A DNA stretch of 64,000 nt from Odoribacter sp. AF15-53 (GTDB lineage Bacteria; Bacteroidota; Bacteroidia; Bacteroidales; Marinifilaceae), in NCBI RefSeq assembly GCF_003479425.1, contig NZ_QUHC01000005.1, positions 326,423-390,422 on the forward strand, given 5' to 3'. A program made the translations under genes and the position numbers. Below the pieces are notes generated by a model. That model was not told the DNA's origin. It saw only the letters and a program-made list of their open reading frames with translations, and made no database searches. Positions within the stretch are counted from its first letter, which is position 1, and every line of letters starts with the position of its first letter. Shown here piece after piece: positions 41,384-50,043 of this stretch.

Positions 41384-42871
41384 ATGATACGAAAATTGAA
41401 ATTATTGCTGTGCGTGGTGCTTGGCACCCTCACCTTGTCTTGTTCCGATTGGCTGAAAGTCAGTTCGGAGGATCGGATCATGGAGAATGACCTTTTCCGC
41501 ACTTCCCGGGGATTCATGACCGCGTTGAACGGTGTTTATATAGACTTGTTGAATAGTAGTTTGTACGGGAGAACACTGACGTGGGGAATGACCGATATTT
41601 TGGCCCAGTATTATACCTGTCGGGAAAAAGATCATGCGTATAAGTCTTTGGCTGAGTTTGATAACGTGACAAAAAACAGTACGGTGAGTGGCTGCTGGAG
41701 CAGGGCGTACGCTTTATTGAATAACGTCAATACGATACTGGAACATTGTGAATCGGATCGTGACGTGTTGGATGATTCTTATTATCATGTGATAAAAGGC
41801 GAGGCTTTAGCTTTACGTGCCCTGTTGCATTTTGAATTGTTCCGGATATTCGGTCCGAGTTATAGCAAGGACAAGGAAAGCGTGTGTATACCTTATGCGA
41901 TGACTTCCGAGACGAAAGTGAATCCTTTACTCCCGGCGAAAGAGGTTGCCCGGCTGATCATGGAAGACTTGAAAGGTGCCGAGGATTTATTGCTCGGGTA
42001 TGATCCCGTGATTGAAACCGGTGGTGCGTGGGGCGATGAACCGGATGGGGGTGCGAACGATATGCGTTATCGTTCCATGCGGCTAAATTATTATGCCGTG
42101 CAGGCTTTAATGGCACGGGTGGCACTTTATTGCGGGGAAAAGGACGTGGCCTGGGAGTATGCGGATAAGGTAATTCGCGGTATACACGAGGGACATGAAT
42201 GGTTCCCTTTCGTGACCCGGGAAGAGGTGGTTACCGCGGATAAGGAAGATCGTGTTTATCAAAGCGAGATAATATTTGGTCTCTATAACCTGAAAAGGAA
42301 AGAAGGTGTGTACGAGATCGGTTTCGGGGCCAATTTAAAACAGGGGAGCGTGTTGCGTATAGATAAAGAGGTTATGCAAGATCTATACGAGGGTGATGAT
42401 AACGATTACAGACTTTCCTACTGGTTTGGGGAAATGGTTGATCCGGATAATAATTCATACCCTCACGTGATTAAATACATGGAGGTGGATGATAAGGACC
42501 CGAAAACGGAAGTAAGTAAAGGATATCGTTACATCATGCCCGTGATCCGGGTATCCGAGGTGTATCTCATCGCGGCAGAATGTTGTCCGGACCCGAAAGA
42601 GGGTCGCGACTACCTGAATGCCGTGAGAGCGGCTCGTAACGTGAAAAACATCCCAGCTGAAGTGGACTTGATAACAAGCATCGAGCGGGAATACAAGCGG
42701 GAGTTTGTGGGGGAAGGACAATTGTTCTGGCTCTATAAACGGAAAGGAAAAACGGAGATTGCCTCCGGGGTAAAACAGGGAGAGGCTGTTGCCATGGAAG
42801 AACGCTTTTATCTGTTTGATTTGCCGCAATCGGAGCGGGATTATAGAAAAGAAAACGATCTTAAGAATTAA
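41384..42871 (+). CDS. SusD/RagB-family nutrient-binding lipoprotein
   Basis: A 495-residue surface lipoprotein. The leader ends in the lipobox TLTLSCSDW. The N-terminal region (SGCWSRAYALLNNVNTILEH, KGEALALRALLHFELFRIFG) is the tetratricopeptide-like core typical of SusD, and the C terminus has the usual YLNAVRAARN helix. It caps the SusC channel and binds the ligand. I start it at ATG 41384; a GTG two codons upstream is in frame. It belongs to the same transcript as SusC and the two following lipoproteins. Confidence 0.92.
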   Translation: MIRKLKLLLCVVLGTLTLSCSDWLKVSSEDRIMENDLFRTSRGFMTALNGVYIDLLNSSLYGRTLTWGMTDILAQYYTCREKDHAYKSLAEFDNVTKNSTVSGCWSRAYALLNNVNTILEHCESDRDVLDDSYYHVIKGEALALRALLHFELFRIFGPSYSKDKESVCIPYAMTSETKVNPLLPAKEVARLIMEDLKGAEDLLLGYDPVIETGGAWGDEPDGGANDMRYRSMRLNYYAVQALMARVALYCGEKDVAWEYADKVIRGIHEGHEWFPFVTREEVVTADKEDRVYQSEIIFGLYNLKRKEGVYEIGFGANLKQGSVLRIDKEVMQDLYEGDDNDYRLSYWFGEMVDPDNNSYPHVIKYMEVDDKDPKTEVSKGYRYIMPVIRVSEVYLIAAECCPDPKEGRDYLNAVRAARNVKNIPAEVDLITSIEREYKREFVGEGQLFWLYKRKGKTEIASGVKQGEAVAMEERFYLFDLPQSERDYRKENDLKN

Positions 42872-42886
42872 TTTAAATTTCTTCGT

Positions 42887-43684
42887 ATGAAAAAATATAT
42901 ATTTTTATTGTCAGTCGTTCTGTTATTTCTTGCATGTGAGAAAGAGATGATGGATTACGAGGGAAAAGACGGGGTATATTTTTCAGTCCAGGAAGTGCCG
43001 CCCAGTTTGTACGGGAATCCGGAAATCTGGGCACATGTCGACACGACCTTGATCCCCTTTTCCTTGCTATTGGAGAACGATAGTACGGTGAGATTGAAAG
43101 TGCGGGTGATGGGACAAGTTGTGAATTATGATCGTTATTTTACGGTGACGGTTGTCGATTCATTAACTACCGCCTTGGTGGGAGAGGATTACGCGCCTCT
43201 AGAAGAACGGTACGTGATTGCTGCCGGGGAACGTGACGGTTACGTGGAATTTACCGGACATCGTCAGGCAAAGATGTTGGATTCTACTTATTACGTGACG
43301 TTACGATTAATCGAGAACGAGTATTTCTCGTTGCCCATGAATATTTGGCGGCCCTTGGAAAACAAGGATTACACGAAAGAGGAACAGGATGTGATTCGTC
43401 ACGTGGTAGGACTTTCGGATGAGGTCTTCATGCCGAAGGCGTGGACCAAGAATTATTTTGGGCCTTATTCCAAGAAGAAGATCAAGTTATTGTGCGAGAT
43501 GTTCGGGTTGCAGATGTCCGATTTTGACAACGTGATCACCATGGATATGGAGAGACAGCGGACTTATGCCCAAGGGTTGGATAAATACCTGAAAGAGATG
43601 GAGGCGAAGGGAGAAACCGTTTACGAGGATGAGAAGGACAAGGAGGGGAATCCGGTGAAAATGGCGGTAGGACCTTTAGTTTAA
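42887..43684 (+). CDS. DUF4843 domain-containing lipoprotein
   Basis: A 265-residue lipoprotein with lipobox LLFLACEKE. The body matches the DUF4843 pattern: DGVYFSVQEV near the N terminus, a central beta-rich part (VGEDYAPLEERYVIAAGERDGY, a Calx-beta-like edge), and a helical C-terminal third (ENKDYTKEEQDVIRHVVG). Such proteins accompany SusC-SusD in many Bacteroidales loci and are thought to sit at the cell surface. It lies 15 bases after SusD. The charged tail (DEKDKEGNPVKMAVG) is not conserved in any way I know. Confidence 0.82.
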   Translation: MKKYIFLLSVVLLFLACEKEMMDYEGKDGVYFSVQEVPPSLYGNPEIWAHVDTTLIPFSLLLENDSTVRLKVRVMGQVVNYDRYFTVTVVDSLTTALVGEDYAPLEERYVIAAGERDGYVEFTGHRQAKMLDSTYYVTLRLIENEYFSLPMNIWRPLENKDYTKEEQDVIRHVVGLSDEVFMPKAWTKNYFGPYSKKKIKLLCEMFGLQMSDFDNVITMDMERQRTYAQGLDKYLKEMEAKGETVYEDEKDKEGNPVKMAVGPLV

Positions 43685-43705
43685 TAATGTTGAACAATGA
43701 AAGTT

Positions 43706-45226
43706 ATGAAAAAGGAAATAGGTTTACTCGCGCTATTGGCGATATGCTTATGCACGGGATGTTATGATGATAAAGGGAATTACGATTACCATGAATTTAA
43801 CGAGATAACGATCGAGGATAGCGGTTTTGACACCGCCTATATCCTCACGTCGTTCGTGGACACGCTTAAGATTTCACCAAAACTGAATTTCAAGCTGGGA
43901 GAAAGCAAGAACCTGACATTCGAGTGGGTTGCTCGCTCGAATGGTATTAATTTCCCCGAGTATCCTATTGGGAATGAACGTGATTTGGTGTATCCTGTAA
44001 CTCTGCCGACGGAAACATACACGTTGTTTTTCAAAGTAAAAGATACATTAAACACGATGGAATACTCGAATGCTACGGTGATGCAGGTGCAGGATTTGTT
44101 AACCAGTGGTTGGGTCGTGCTCGGAGAGAACAGCAACGGGGAGGCTCAGATGGATATGATTACTTTTTCCGTGGACACGATGGTGTTGAAGGATATTCTG
44201 CATGATAGCGGACTACCCGTTTTGAGGAACCCGGAGAAAGTTTGGGTTGTTGATAATTACACGAACAACATGATCCATGTGTCAACGGGAGACGGCACCT
44301 ATCGGTTAACCCGGGATGATTTTAAAGGAGGTGATCACACGCATTTGAAATATAATTTTTTTGATCCCGGACTTTTGGAACATTACGTTCTTCAGGATGT
44401 GGCTCAAGTAAGTGGGTATAACAGGGCTGCGATTATTGATAACACCTTGTTCCATAATGGTTTTTTGATCTCTAGTGCCGTTTTTCAGAATCCGGCAAAT
44501 CACTACCAGGGGAGTTATGATCTTTTTACTATCGGAAATAAGATCGCTTATAATCCTAAGGGCATGGTGTTTATGTATGTTGTTTATAATAACGACGAAA
44601 AACGTTTTGTTTATACAGGAGGAAGGGCTTACGCATCTCCTGCGGGATATTGTGATACATTGAAAGATACACGGGATGATATCGGGATTTTTTCTTGGAA
44701 GACGGGATTGGATTATGTTACCAACATAAGCAGTCGTTTCTTGGATGGTTATTCGTATACCATATTAACCGATGGGGCAGGGGATTATTATTTGTATTCT
44801 TATTTGCTTAAATATGAGTGGGGTATGGATAAGATGGTTAAGAATAAAAGGTATCTTCTGGATAAAGCCACGGATATTGATAAAGCGAAGTTCTTCGGGG
44901 CTAGCGCCCAGCGATCCTATCTGATTTATGCCACGGGTTCAAAGTTATACACGTATGATTATATTGCAGAAAAGGTGAAGTTGATTGAAGATTTCGGGGA
45001 TCAGGAAATAACCTTGCTGCACTATGACATTTTAATCGATACGCGGGCTGGTGATGATTTCTTTTACGTGGGGACCTATGACCCGTCAAAACCGAAAGAA
45101 ACGGGAGGAACATTGACACGGTACAAGGTGGTTAACGATCCTAACAATATTATCATAGAAGAGGTTCCGGGATTCAGTTGGTCCGGATTGTGCAAGATCA
45201 AGAGTATTGATTTTAAAAGATACTAA
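43706..45226 (+). CDS. PKD-like family lipoprotein
   Basis: A lipoprotein of about 506 residues with lipobox ICLCTGCYDD and the opening KGNYDYHEFNEITI typical of the Bacteroidales PKD-like family, which has an Ig-like N-terminal region and a propeller-like C-terminal part with repeated aromatic and Gly-Asp turns. It follows the DUF4843 gene by about 20 bases and ends the operon, a four-gene order I recall from Odoribacter and Butyricimonas loci. An ATG at 43697 is in frame three codons upstream. The function, probably extracellular ligand binding, is inferred. Confidence 0.82.
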   Translation: MKKEIGLLALLAICLCTGCYDDKGNYDYHEFNEITIEDSGFDTAYILTSFVDTLKISPKLNFKLGESKNLTFEWVARSNGINFPEYPIGNERDLVYPVTLPTETYTLFFKVKDTLNTMEYSNATVMQVQDLLTSGWVVLGENSNGEAQMDMITFSVDTMVLKDILHDSGLPVLRNPEKVWVVDNYTNNMIHVSTGDGTYRLTRDDFKGGDHTHLKYNFFDPGLLEHYVLQDVAQVSGYNRAAIIDNTLFHNGFLISSAVFQNPANHYQGSYDLFTIGNKIAYNPKGMVFMYVVYNNDEKRFVYTGGRAYASPAGYCDTLKDTRDDIGIFSWKTGLDYVTNISSRFLDGYSYTILTDGAGDYYLYSYLLKYEWGMDKMVKNKRYLLDKATDIDKAKFFGASAQRSYLIYATGSKLYTYDYIAEKVKLIEDFGDQEITLLHYDILIDTRAGDDFFYVGTYDPSKPKETGGTLTRYKVVNDPNNIIIEEVPGFSWSGLCKIKSIDFKRY

Positions 45227-45248
45227 TGTAGTTGTTTGATATATCGGG

Positions 45249-45300
45249 AAAGCACCATTTGAACGTGGTTTACACGGGAGAATGGTGCTTTTTATTTTTG
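45249..45300 (+). terminator. intrinsic terminator of the SusC operon
   Basis: AAAGCACCATT (45249-45259) and AATGGTGCTTT (45281-45291) pair over 11 bases, followed by TTATTTTTG. The loop is 21 bases. Confidence 0.85.
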
Positions 45301-45342
45301 CTTCAATACACGGTAATTGATAGAGTGATAGTTGTTTGTTAA

Positions 45343-45553
45343 TGTAGAGTTCAATAATGACTACTTGGTTATTAATTGATGACTACTTGAATAGTACCTT
45401 CATGAAGCTTATAGATACTTTATAGAAACCTTATATGAAGCTTATATTAAATAAGCTTTATAAAGTGTATTTATAAATTATTGAAAATATAGTTATAGGT
45501 AGTGATACAGTAGTCAGTAGGTATTAAGGACAAATCCAGTATTGAACTCTTCA
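45343..45553. repeat. AT-rich segment bounded by inverted repeats
   Basis: AGAGTTCAATA near 45344 and TATTGAACTCT near 45541 are exact inverted copies, with a second nested pair GACTACT and AGTAGTC inside. Between them are repeated AAGCTTATA units. There is no gene. It could be a MITE or a relic at the left side of the GC-rich element. The rest of 45554-45839 has only a 9-base inverted pair, GCATGAGAA (45684) and TTCTCATGC (45738). Confidence 0.45.
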
Positions 45554-45839
45554 TAAATTGGCAATGATATCTGTACGAAAATTTGTATTGGTCGATGAAA
45601 GGCAACGTGTTTACAGATATTTTTGATATATTTGATGTAGTCTGAAGGTATTTAATTGACTACAAATAGATTAAAAGAAACTCGCATGAGAATGGGCAAC
45701 GGATAAGAAATTGGTAAAGTGCTTTGATACACTATATTTCTCATGCTGTCAAACAACTCTTATTTGTTTGCAAATATAATATTATTGCAGGTAATAATCA
45801 AAAATAACGAGGTTTATTTTCATTTTTACCTGCTGATAT

Positions 45840-45870
45840 TTGTTCCGGATTATCAGATGCGATATATTTG
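45840..45870 (+). promoter_or_regulatory. promoter upstream of the AraC-type regulator
   Basis: TTG at 45840-45842, 20 bases, TATATTTG at 45863-45870. It marks the first clear start signal of the GC-rich element. Confidence 0.6.
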
Positions 45871-45967
45871 TAATTAGGATTCGTACCGTGTTCCAAGCGG
45901 TTCATAAGTAACGACTTGCGGAGTTTTGGCAACAAGGGGATGCGGCTCCGTTTTATAGAAATGACTT

Positions 45968-46825
45968 ATGCAAACCGACTTATCCATTTACAACAGTCTT
46001 CGCCCTTCCTTTATAGAAGGCGTTCACGCCGTGAAGTTCAATGCTTTGTCGGCGGTCATATCGCGTTACCGGGATTATGCCCGCAGTTCCGAACAAATAA
46101 AAGCGTACTCGGGAGATTCTCTGCTGATGCGGGACATCGCCTCCTTGCTTGACGAAGCACCCCGTCCCATAACGAGGGAATACCAGGATTTCACCCCGTT
46201 CCTGCTTCTTCTGATGCTTTCGGAGGAATTTCATGTCGTCCATTACGTCGAGCGTCTTGTAACGTGGTATTTCGGCTACTGTTGTGTCGATGAACTGCGG
46301 ACGGTTTGCACCATTCTGTCCGAGTGTTCCTACCCGCATCACGACACGCTGCGGCTGCGGTTCAAGAATTACCTGCGTGAAGCCCGTAAGACATTGGGTA
46401 TGCCCGTTGAATGTAACGCTGCTGTCATGCTGAAAATGCTCGACGCCTCTTATGAACATCTCACTCCCGCCGATGTCGGGGAGTTCGAGGAGCTGTTGCA
46501 CCTGGGGGACGATTACGAGTTCATCTCCCGTGTCAAATCGAATTATCTTGCCTCGGATAACGTCACGGAACTCGCCGGGGTTTGCGGGTATTCCAGCACG
46601 ATTACCTTCCGCCGGCGTTTCCAGCGGGTTTTCGGCTGCTCGGCCTCCTCGTGGTTACGTCAGCGCCGTATCGAACGTATCGGGGAGTTGTTGCGGACGA
46701 CACACTACACGTTGCAGGAAATAGCCTACATGTGCGGTTTCTCCGCCCAATCCCACTTTACGGACTTTTGCAAGCGGAATATGGGGAGCAATCCCACTTC
46801 CATCCGCCAGGAAGGTCGGATCTGA
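45968..46825 (+). CDS. AraC-family transcriptional regulator
   Basis: A 285-residue protein whose last 100 residues form the double helix-turn-helix of AraC proteins (NVTELAGVCGYSSTITFRRRF and TLQEIAYMCGFSAQSHFTDFC). The N-terminal 180 residues show no family I recognise and may be an effector or dimerisation domain. It is GC-rich compared with the DNA to its left and is followed after 105 bases by rteC, so it probably belongs to the regulatory part of the mobile element. Confidence 0.85.
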   Translation: MQTDLSIYNSLRPSFIEGVHAVKFNALSAVISRYRDYARSSEQIKAYSGDSLLMRDIASLLDEAPRPITREYQDFTPFLLLLMLSEEFHVVHYVERLVTWYFGYCCVDELRTVCTILSECSYPHHDTLRLRFKNYLREARKTLGMPVECNAAVMLKMLDASYEHLTPADVGEFEELLHLGDDYEFISRVKSNYLASDNVTELAGVCGYSSTITFRRRFQRVFGCSASSWLRQRRIERIGELLRTTHYTLQEIAYMCGFSAQSHFTDFCKRNMGSNPTSIRQEGRI

Positions 46826-46930
46826 CATTAAAATCGGCTCCGTGATAAAAAAACGAAGAGAAAGATAAAAATCGTAATCCGCCGGTTTTTCGATTCGCTA
46901 ACTTTATACGCGAAAGTAACAAGACGGATT

Positions 46931-47791
46931 ATGATTGCATTTATAGAAAAATTAAACAGCGAAGTCCTGCGGAGTATCGAACGTATCGAATCGCGGGATA
47001 CCGACGTGTTGAAAAAGTCGCTTGAAGCGTCACGTGTCCTGGGAGAAGCGTTCGACCGTTTGAAACAATATATCATCGGCTACCGTTTTCAAAACGATGA
47101 CGAGGAAATAAAGTTCTTCAAAGAAATCAAACCTCGTCTTTTTTGCCGTCTGATCTATTACCGCAAGCTCTACAATATCGAGATGAACCGTCCGGTAGGA
47201 AGTATCGAGGCACAACGGGAGTACCTGGACGCCCATGTTCGGGCCATCAACGCGTACACGCAGAAACGCCTCGACTTTATCCGCTATTTCCGCAGCGGCG
47301 CTACACACCTGGACAGCCTCTATTTCCTGCGCGGGCAGACCGACACGGAGCAATACCTGGAAACCTTCTACTATGAACTCGACCCGCAGTTTTCGACAAA
47401 CGCGGATTTCAAGGTGGCGAAAATCCTGGCCAACGATATGTTGTCGGTTTATCTTATGGGCGAATTGGAATCACTGGAGAGCACGAACCTCCGGAACATG
47501 GTTCTGCCATTGTCTGACGTGCGTCCGACATGGCAGGACTCGAAGACGGATCTGACGGAACTTATTTACCTGCTCGACAGTAAAGGCTGTTTCGGCAATG
47601 TGCCACTCACGCAACTTGCCAGCTACATTTCCAACGCTTTCAACGTACACCTCGACATGAACCTTTCGAGGACATTCTGCGATATGAAAATCCGAAACAA
47701 CCCGACACCGTGGCTTGACAAGGCGAAAGAGGCCCTGCTTAAACGTATGCAGACGTGGAAGCGAAACAAGAAAAACGGCAATTCCGAGTAG
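46931..47791 (+). CDS. rteC: RteC domain-containing protein, conjugative-element regulator
   Basis: A 286-residue protein of the RteC family. In CTnDOT, RteC activates transcription of the excision genes in response to the RteAB system. Diagnostic are the N-terminal helical repeat and the middle YYELDPQFSTNADFKVAKILAN stretch, plus the C-terminal DLTELIYLLDSKGCFGN and the winged-helix-like end. RteA, RteB and tetQ are not present here, as in many CTnDOT relatives. Two HTH proteins of the excisionase type follow, consistent with that regulatory chain. Confidence 0.85.
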   Translation: MIAFIEKLNSEVLRSIERIESRDTDVLKKSLEASRVLGEAFDRLKQYIIGYRFQNDDEEIKFFKEIKPRLFCRLIYYRKLYNIEMNRPVGSIEAQREYLDAHVRAINAYTQKRLDFIRYFRSGATHLDSLYFLRGQTDTEQYLETFYYELDPQFSTNADFKVAKILANDMLSVYLMGELESLESTNLRNMVLPLSDVRPTWQDSKTDLTELIYLLDSKGCFGNVPLTQLASYISNAFNVHLDMNLSRTFCDMKIRNNPTPWLDKAKEALLKRMQTWKRNKKNGNSE

Positions 47792-48189
47792 AACATGAAC
47801 CGGTAAAGCACTCTATTCCTTATAGAAACACTGATAATCAGCGTTGTATATAACAAAAGAACCGAGGTCGGTTTTCCCCCGTAACTCTCGAAAGGAACTT
47901 TCCCGAACGCCCGTATTTGCACCCGTATAAGGAGCCGATACGGGTGTTCCGTTGTGGCCCCGTCCGGATTAGAACACCGTTAAGCGTTGAATCACAGTAT
48001 GCTATCGCATTTCTGCCAATAAAAATACCGAGTACGGGCCGCGGATTTCGGTAAAAAACACTGCCTTCTTCACCGCATGAACCATTGAGAATCAGTTCAC
48101 TGCAAATTATCAAAAAAAAGTCGTACCGACCTCGTTTTAAGCTGTCCATATAAGCCCGACCTTTGTAACAGACTAAAAAACAAAGAAGT
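47792..48189 (+). other. 398-base gap after rteC with a hairpin
   Basis: No gene is supported. CACCCGTAT (47920-47928) and ATACGGGTG (47938-47946) form a 9-bp hairpin with a short loop; there is no U-run. GACCTTTG at about 48160-48170 is a weak -7 candidate for the next gene. Elsewhere I see nothing. In CTnDOT the comparable region is the RteC-binding excision promoter. Confidence 0.45.
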
Positions 48190-48501
48190 ATGAAAATCAT
48201 AGTGATCGGTTCGCGAGCCTATAACGAGCTTGTCGGGCGTATAGAGAAAATAGAGGCTGCAATCGCCTCTCTCCCTGAAAAGGGGCGTGCATGGAATAAG
48301 GAGTATATAAACGACGAATGGATGGACGGCGAGCAGGTCTGCCGTTACCTGGGCATCAGCGGGCGTACCCTTCAACGCCTCCGCTCGGATCACGTGATCA
48401 CCTATTCGGCCATCAACCGGAAGCTGTATTATTCCCTCACGGAAATCCGCCGTGTGCTGAAGGAGCGTTCCGTGCGGCGCAAGAACCAACCAAAGGAGTA
48501 G
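48190..48501 (+). CDS. small helix-turn-helix protein of conjugative elements (excisionase-like)
   Basis: A 103-residue protein: an N-terminal coiled part (residues 10-35) and a MerR/HTH_17-type helix-turn-helix (DGEQVCRYLGISGRTLQRLR) at about residues 47-66, then YSAINRKLYYSLTEIRRVL. Pairs of such proteins are standard next to the excision genes of CTnDOT-type elements (Xis2c/Xis2d-like). It is spaced three bases from a second HTH gene. Confidence 0.82.
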   Translation: MKIIVIGSRAYNELVGRIEKIEAAIASLPEKGRAWNKEYINDEWMDGEQVCRYLGISGRTLQRLRSDHVITYSAINRKLYYSLTEIRRVLKERSVRRKNQPKE

Positions 48502-48504
48502 GCC

Positions 48505-48831
48505 ATGTTTCTGGACAAGGAATATTTCGACGGATGGATGCAGCGGCTCTCGGAACGGCTGGAACGTATCGAGAAGCTGTGCGCGGGGGACGTGGAGCAA
48601 CCGCTTTCCATCCTGCCTGACGGGGAGCGTCTTCTGGACAATTACGACCTGTGCCGTATGCTCAATATCAGCAAGCGCACACTCCAGCGTTACCGCACCT
48701 CGGGAGAGCTGCCTTACGAGATGATCTATCACAAGACCTTCTACCGGGAATCGGACGTCCTGCGGTTCATCGAGCGTAACTTCAGTAATTTCCGCAAGCT
48801 GAAAAAGGATCGTCCTGCCGGTTCCGGTTAG
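48505..48831 (+). CDS. second small helix-turn-helix protein (excisionase-like)
   Basis: A 108-residue protein with an N-terminal helix (MFLDKEYFDGWMQRLSERLE) and a DNA-binding segment LLDNYDLCRMLNISKRTLQR near residues 42-61, followed by the wing YRTSGELPYEMIYHKTFYR. It overlaps none of its neighbours and is translated directly after the first HTH gene. The pair probably act together on element excision or on transcription of the topB operon; the role is inferred from relatives. Confidence 0.82.
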   Translation: MFLDKEYFDGWMQRLSERLERIEKLCAGDVEQPLSILPDGERLLDNYDLCRMLNISKRTLQRYRTSGELPYEMIYHKTFYRESDVLRFIERNFSNFRKLKKDRPAGSG

Positions 48832-48930
48832 GCCCTGTCCCGAGAGTCCGGCGTCATGGAAAAACGCGGAGATACATGGAATAAGGCACGACATGACGGT
48901 GCAACCGCTCGATATTTGCCGTAAAATCAG

Positions 48931-48938
48931 TATGTTTG
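48931..48938 (+). promoter_or_regulatory. TAnnTTTG promoter element before the DUF1016 gene
   Basis: TATGTTTG lies 29 bases before the ATG at 48967. It suggests that the nuclease gene is transcribed on its own, separate from the HTH pair. Confidence 0.5.
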
Positions 48939-48966
48939 CACTTGGAAGCCTATATAATAATGAACA

Positions 48967-49980
48967 ATGAAAGAAACAGATAAAATACATCCTGCCGACA
49001 AAGGGGAGGAAGAGCTGCTGCATAACGTGCGCCATATCTTGCAGGAAGCGCGCGCAAAGGTGATACATCATGTCAATTCGACCCTCGTGAGGGCTTACTG
49101 GCAGGTAGGGAAATACATAGTGGAGTACGAGCAGCAGGGAACCGACCGTGCCGGATATGGCAAGGCTGTCATCAACACCCTTTCCAGGCGGCTCGTGGCG
49201 GAGTTCGGAAACGGGTTCACGGCCACCAACCTGCGGTACATGAGGCAGTTTTACCAGTGCTACCCGAAATATCACACGCTGTGTGATAAATTGAGCTGGT
49301 CGCATTGCCGCACGCTTCTCAAGGTGTCGGGCGATGCCGCCCGTGATTTTTACCTGCACGAGTGCGTCAAGGAAAACTGGAGTGTCCGGCAGCTCGACCG
49401 CCAAATCAACACGCTTTTCTATGACCGCCTGCTGGCCAGCCGAGACAAGAAAGCCGTGAAAGAGGAAATTTCCCGTACCGAACCCGGGCGTGTCGAACCC
49501 AAAGAGATCATCCGCGACCCGTATATCCTGGAGTTTCTCGGGATCCCGCAGGGAGAGCATTTTCTGGAAACCGATCTGGAGCAACTGCTCATCAGCCGCT
49601 TGCAGCGCTTGATGCTCGAACTCGGGAAAGGCTTCGCCTTCGTCGCGCGACAGAAGCGTATCTCCTTCGACGACAAGCATTTCTACATCGACCTGGTCTT
49701 TTACAATTACCTGGCCCGTTGTTTCGTTTTAATAGACCTTAAATCCGGGGAGCTGACCCATCAGGATTTGGGGCAGATGCAGATGTATGTCAATTACTAC
49801 ACCCGTGAGTTGATGAATCCCGGGGATAACCCTCCGGTGGGTATCGTTCTCTGCGCGGAGAAAAACGACGCGGTCGTCCGTTACACGCTGCCCGAAGATG
49901 AAAAGCAGGTCTTCGCCGCCCAGTACATGACCTATCTTCCCACGCAGGAGGAGCTGCAAACACTCTTGCAGGAAGTGTGA
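48967..49980 (+). CDS. DUF1016 PDDEXK nuclease domain protein (YhcG-like)
   Basis: A 337-residue protein, the usual length. The N-terminal DUF1016 region (VNSTLVRAYWQVGKYIVEYE, LSWSHCRTLLKV) is a helical DNA-recognition domain. The C-terminal PDDEXK nuclease core reads KRISFDDKHFYIDLVFYNYL, then FVLIDLKSGEL, giving the D...E/D-x-K pattern needed for metal-dependent cleavage. Such genes are frequent cargo of mobile elements and restriction loci, and some take part in defence. Here it stands alone on the plus strand, convergent with the methylase-helicase. Confidence 0.88.
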   Translation: MKETDKIHPADKGEEELLHNVRHILQEARAKVIHHVNSTLVRAYWQVGKYIVEYEQQGTDRAGYGKAVINTLSRRLVAEFGNGFTATNLRYMRQFYQCYPKYHTLCDKLSWSHCRTLLKVSGDAARDFYLHECVKENWSVRQLDRQINTLFYDRLLASRDKKAVKEEISRTEPGRVEPKEIIRDPYILEFLGIPQGEHFLETDLEQLLISRLQRLMLELGKGFAFVARQKRISFDDKHFYIDLVFYNYLARCFVLIDLKSGELTHQDLGQMQMYVNYYTRELMNPGDNPPVGIVLCAEKNDAVVRYTLPEDEKQVFAAQYMTYLPTQEELQTLLQEV

Positions 49981-50004
49981 CAACAACGCTCACGGGCATA
50001 TGAA

Positions 50005-50040
50005 AAAAGCCGACGGAAATCTGTACTTCCGTCGGCTTTT
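50005..50040. terminator. bidirectional intrinsic terminator
   Basis: AAAAGCCGACGGAA (50005-50018) and TTCCGTCGGCTTTT (50027-50040) form a perfect 14-bp stem with an 8-base loop, with T-rich tails for both directions. It separates the DUF1016 gene from the end of the topB operon. Confidence 0.9.
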
Positions 50041-50043
50041 CGT

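Noticed and set aside
48097..49680. A 527-codon minus-strand open frame
   Set aside because: It lies opposite the HTH and DUF1016 genes, has no family features, and is explained by the GC-rich codon pattern of the real genes.
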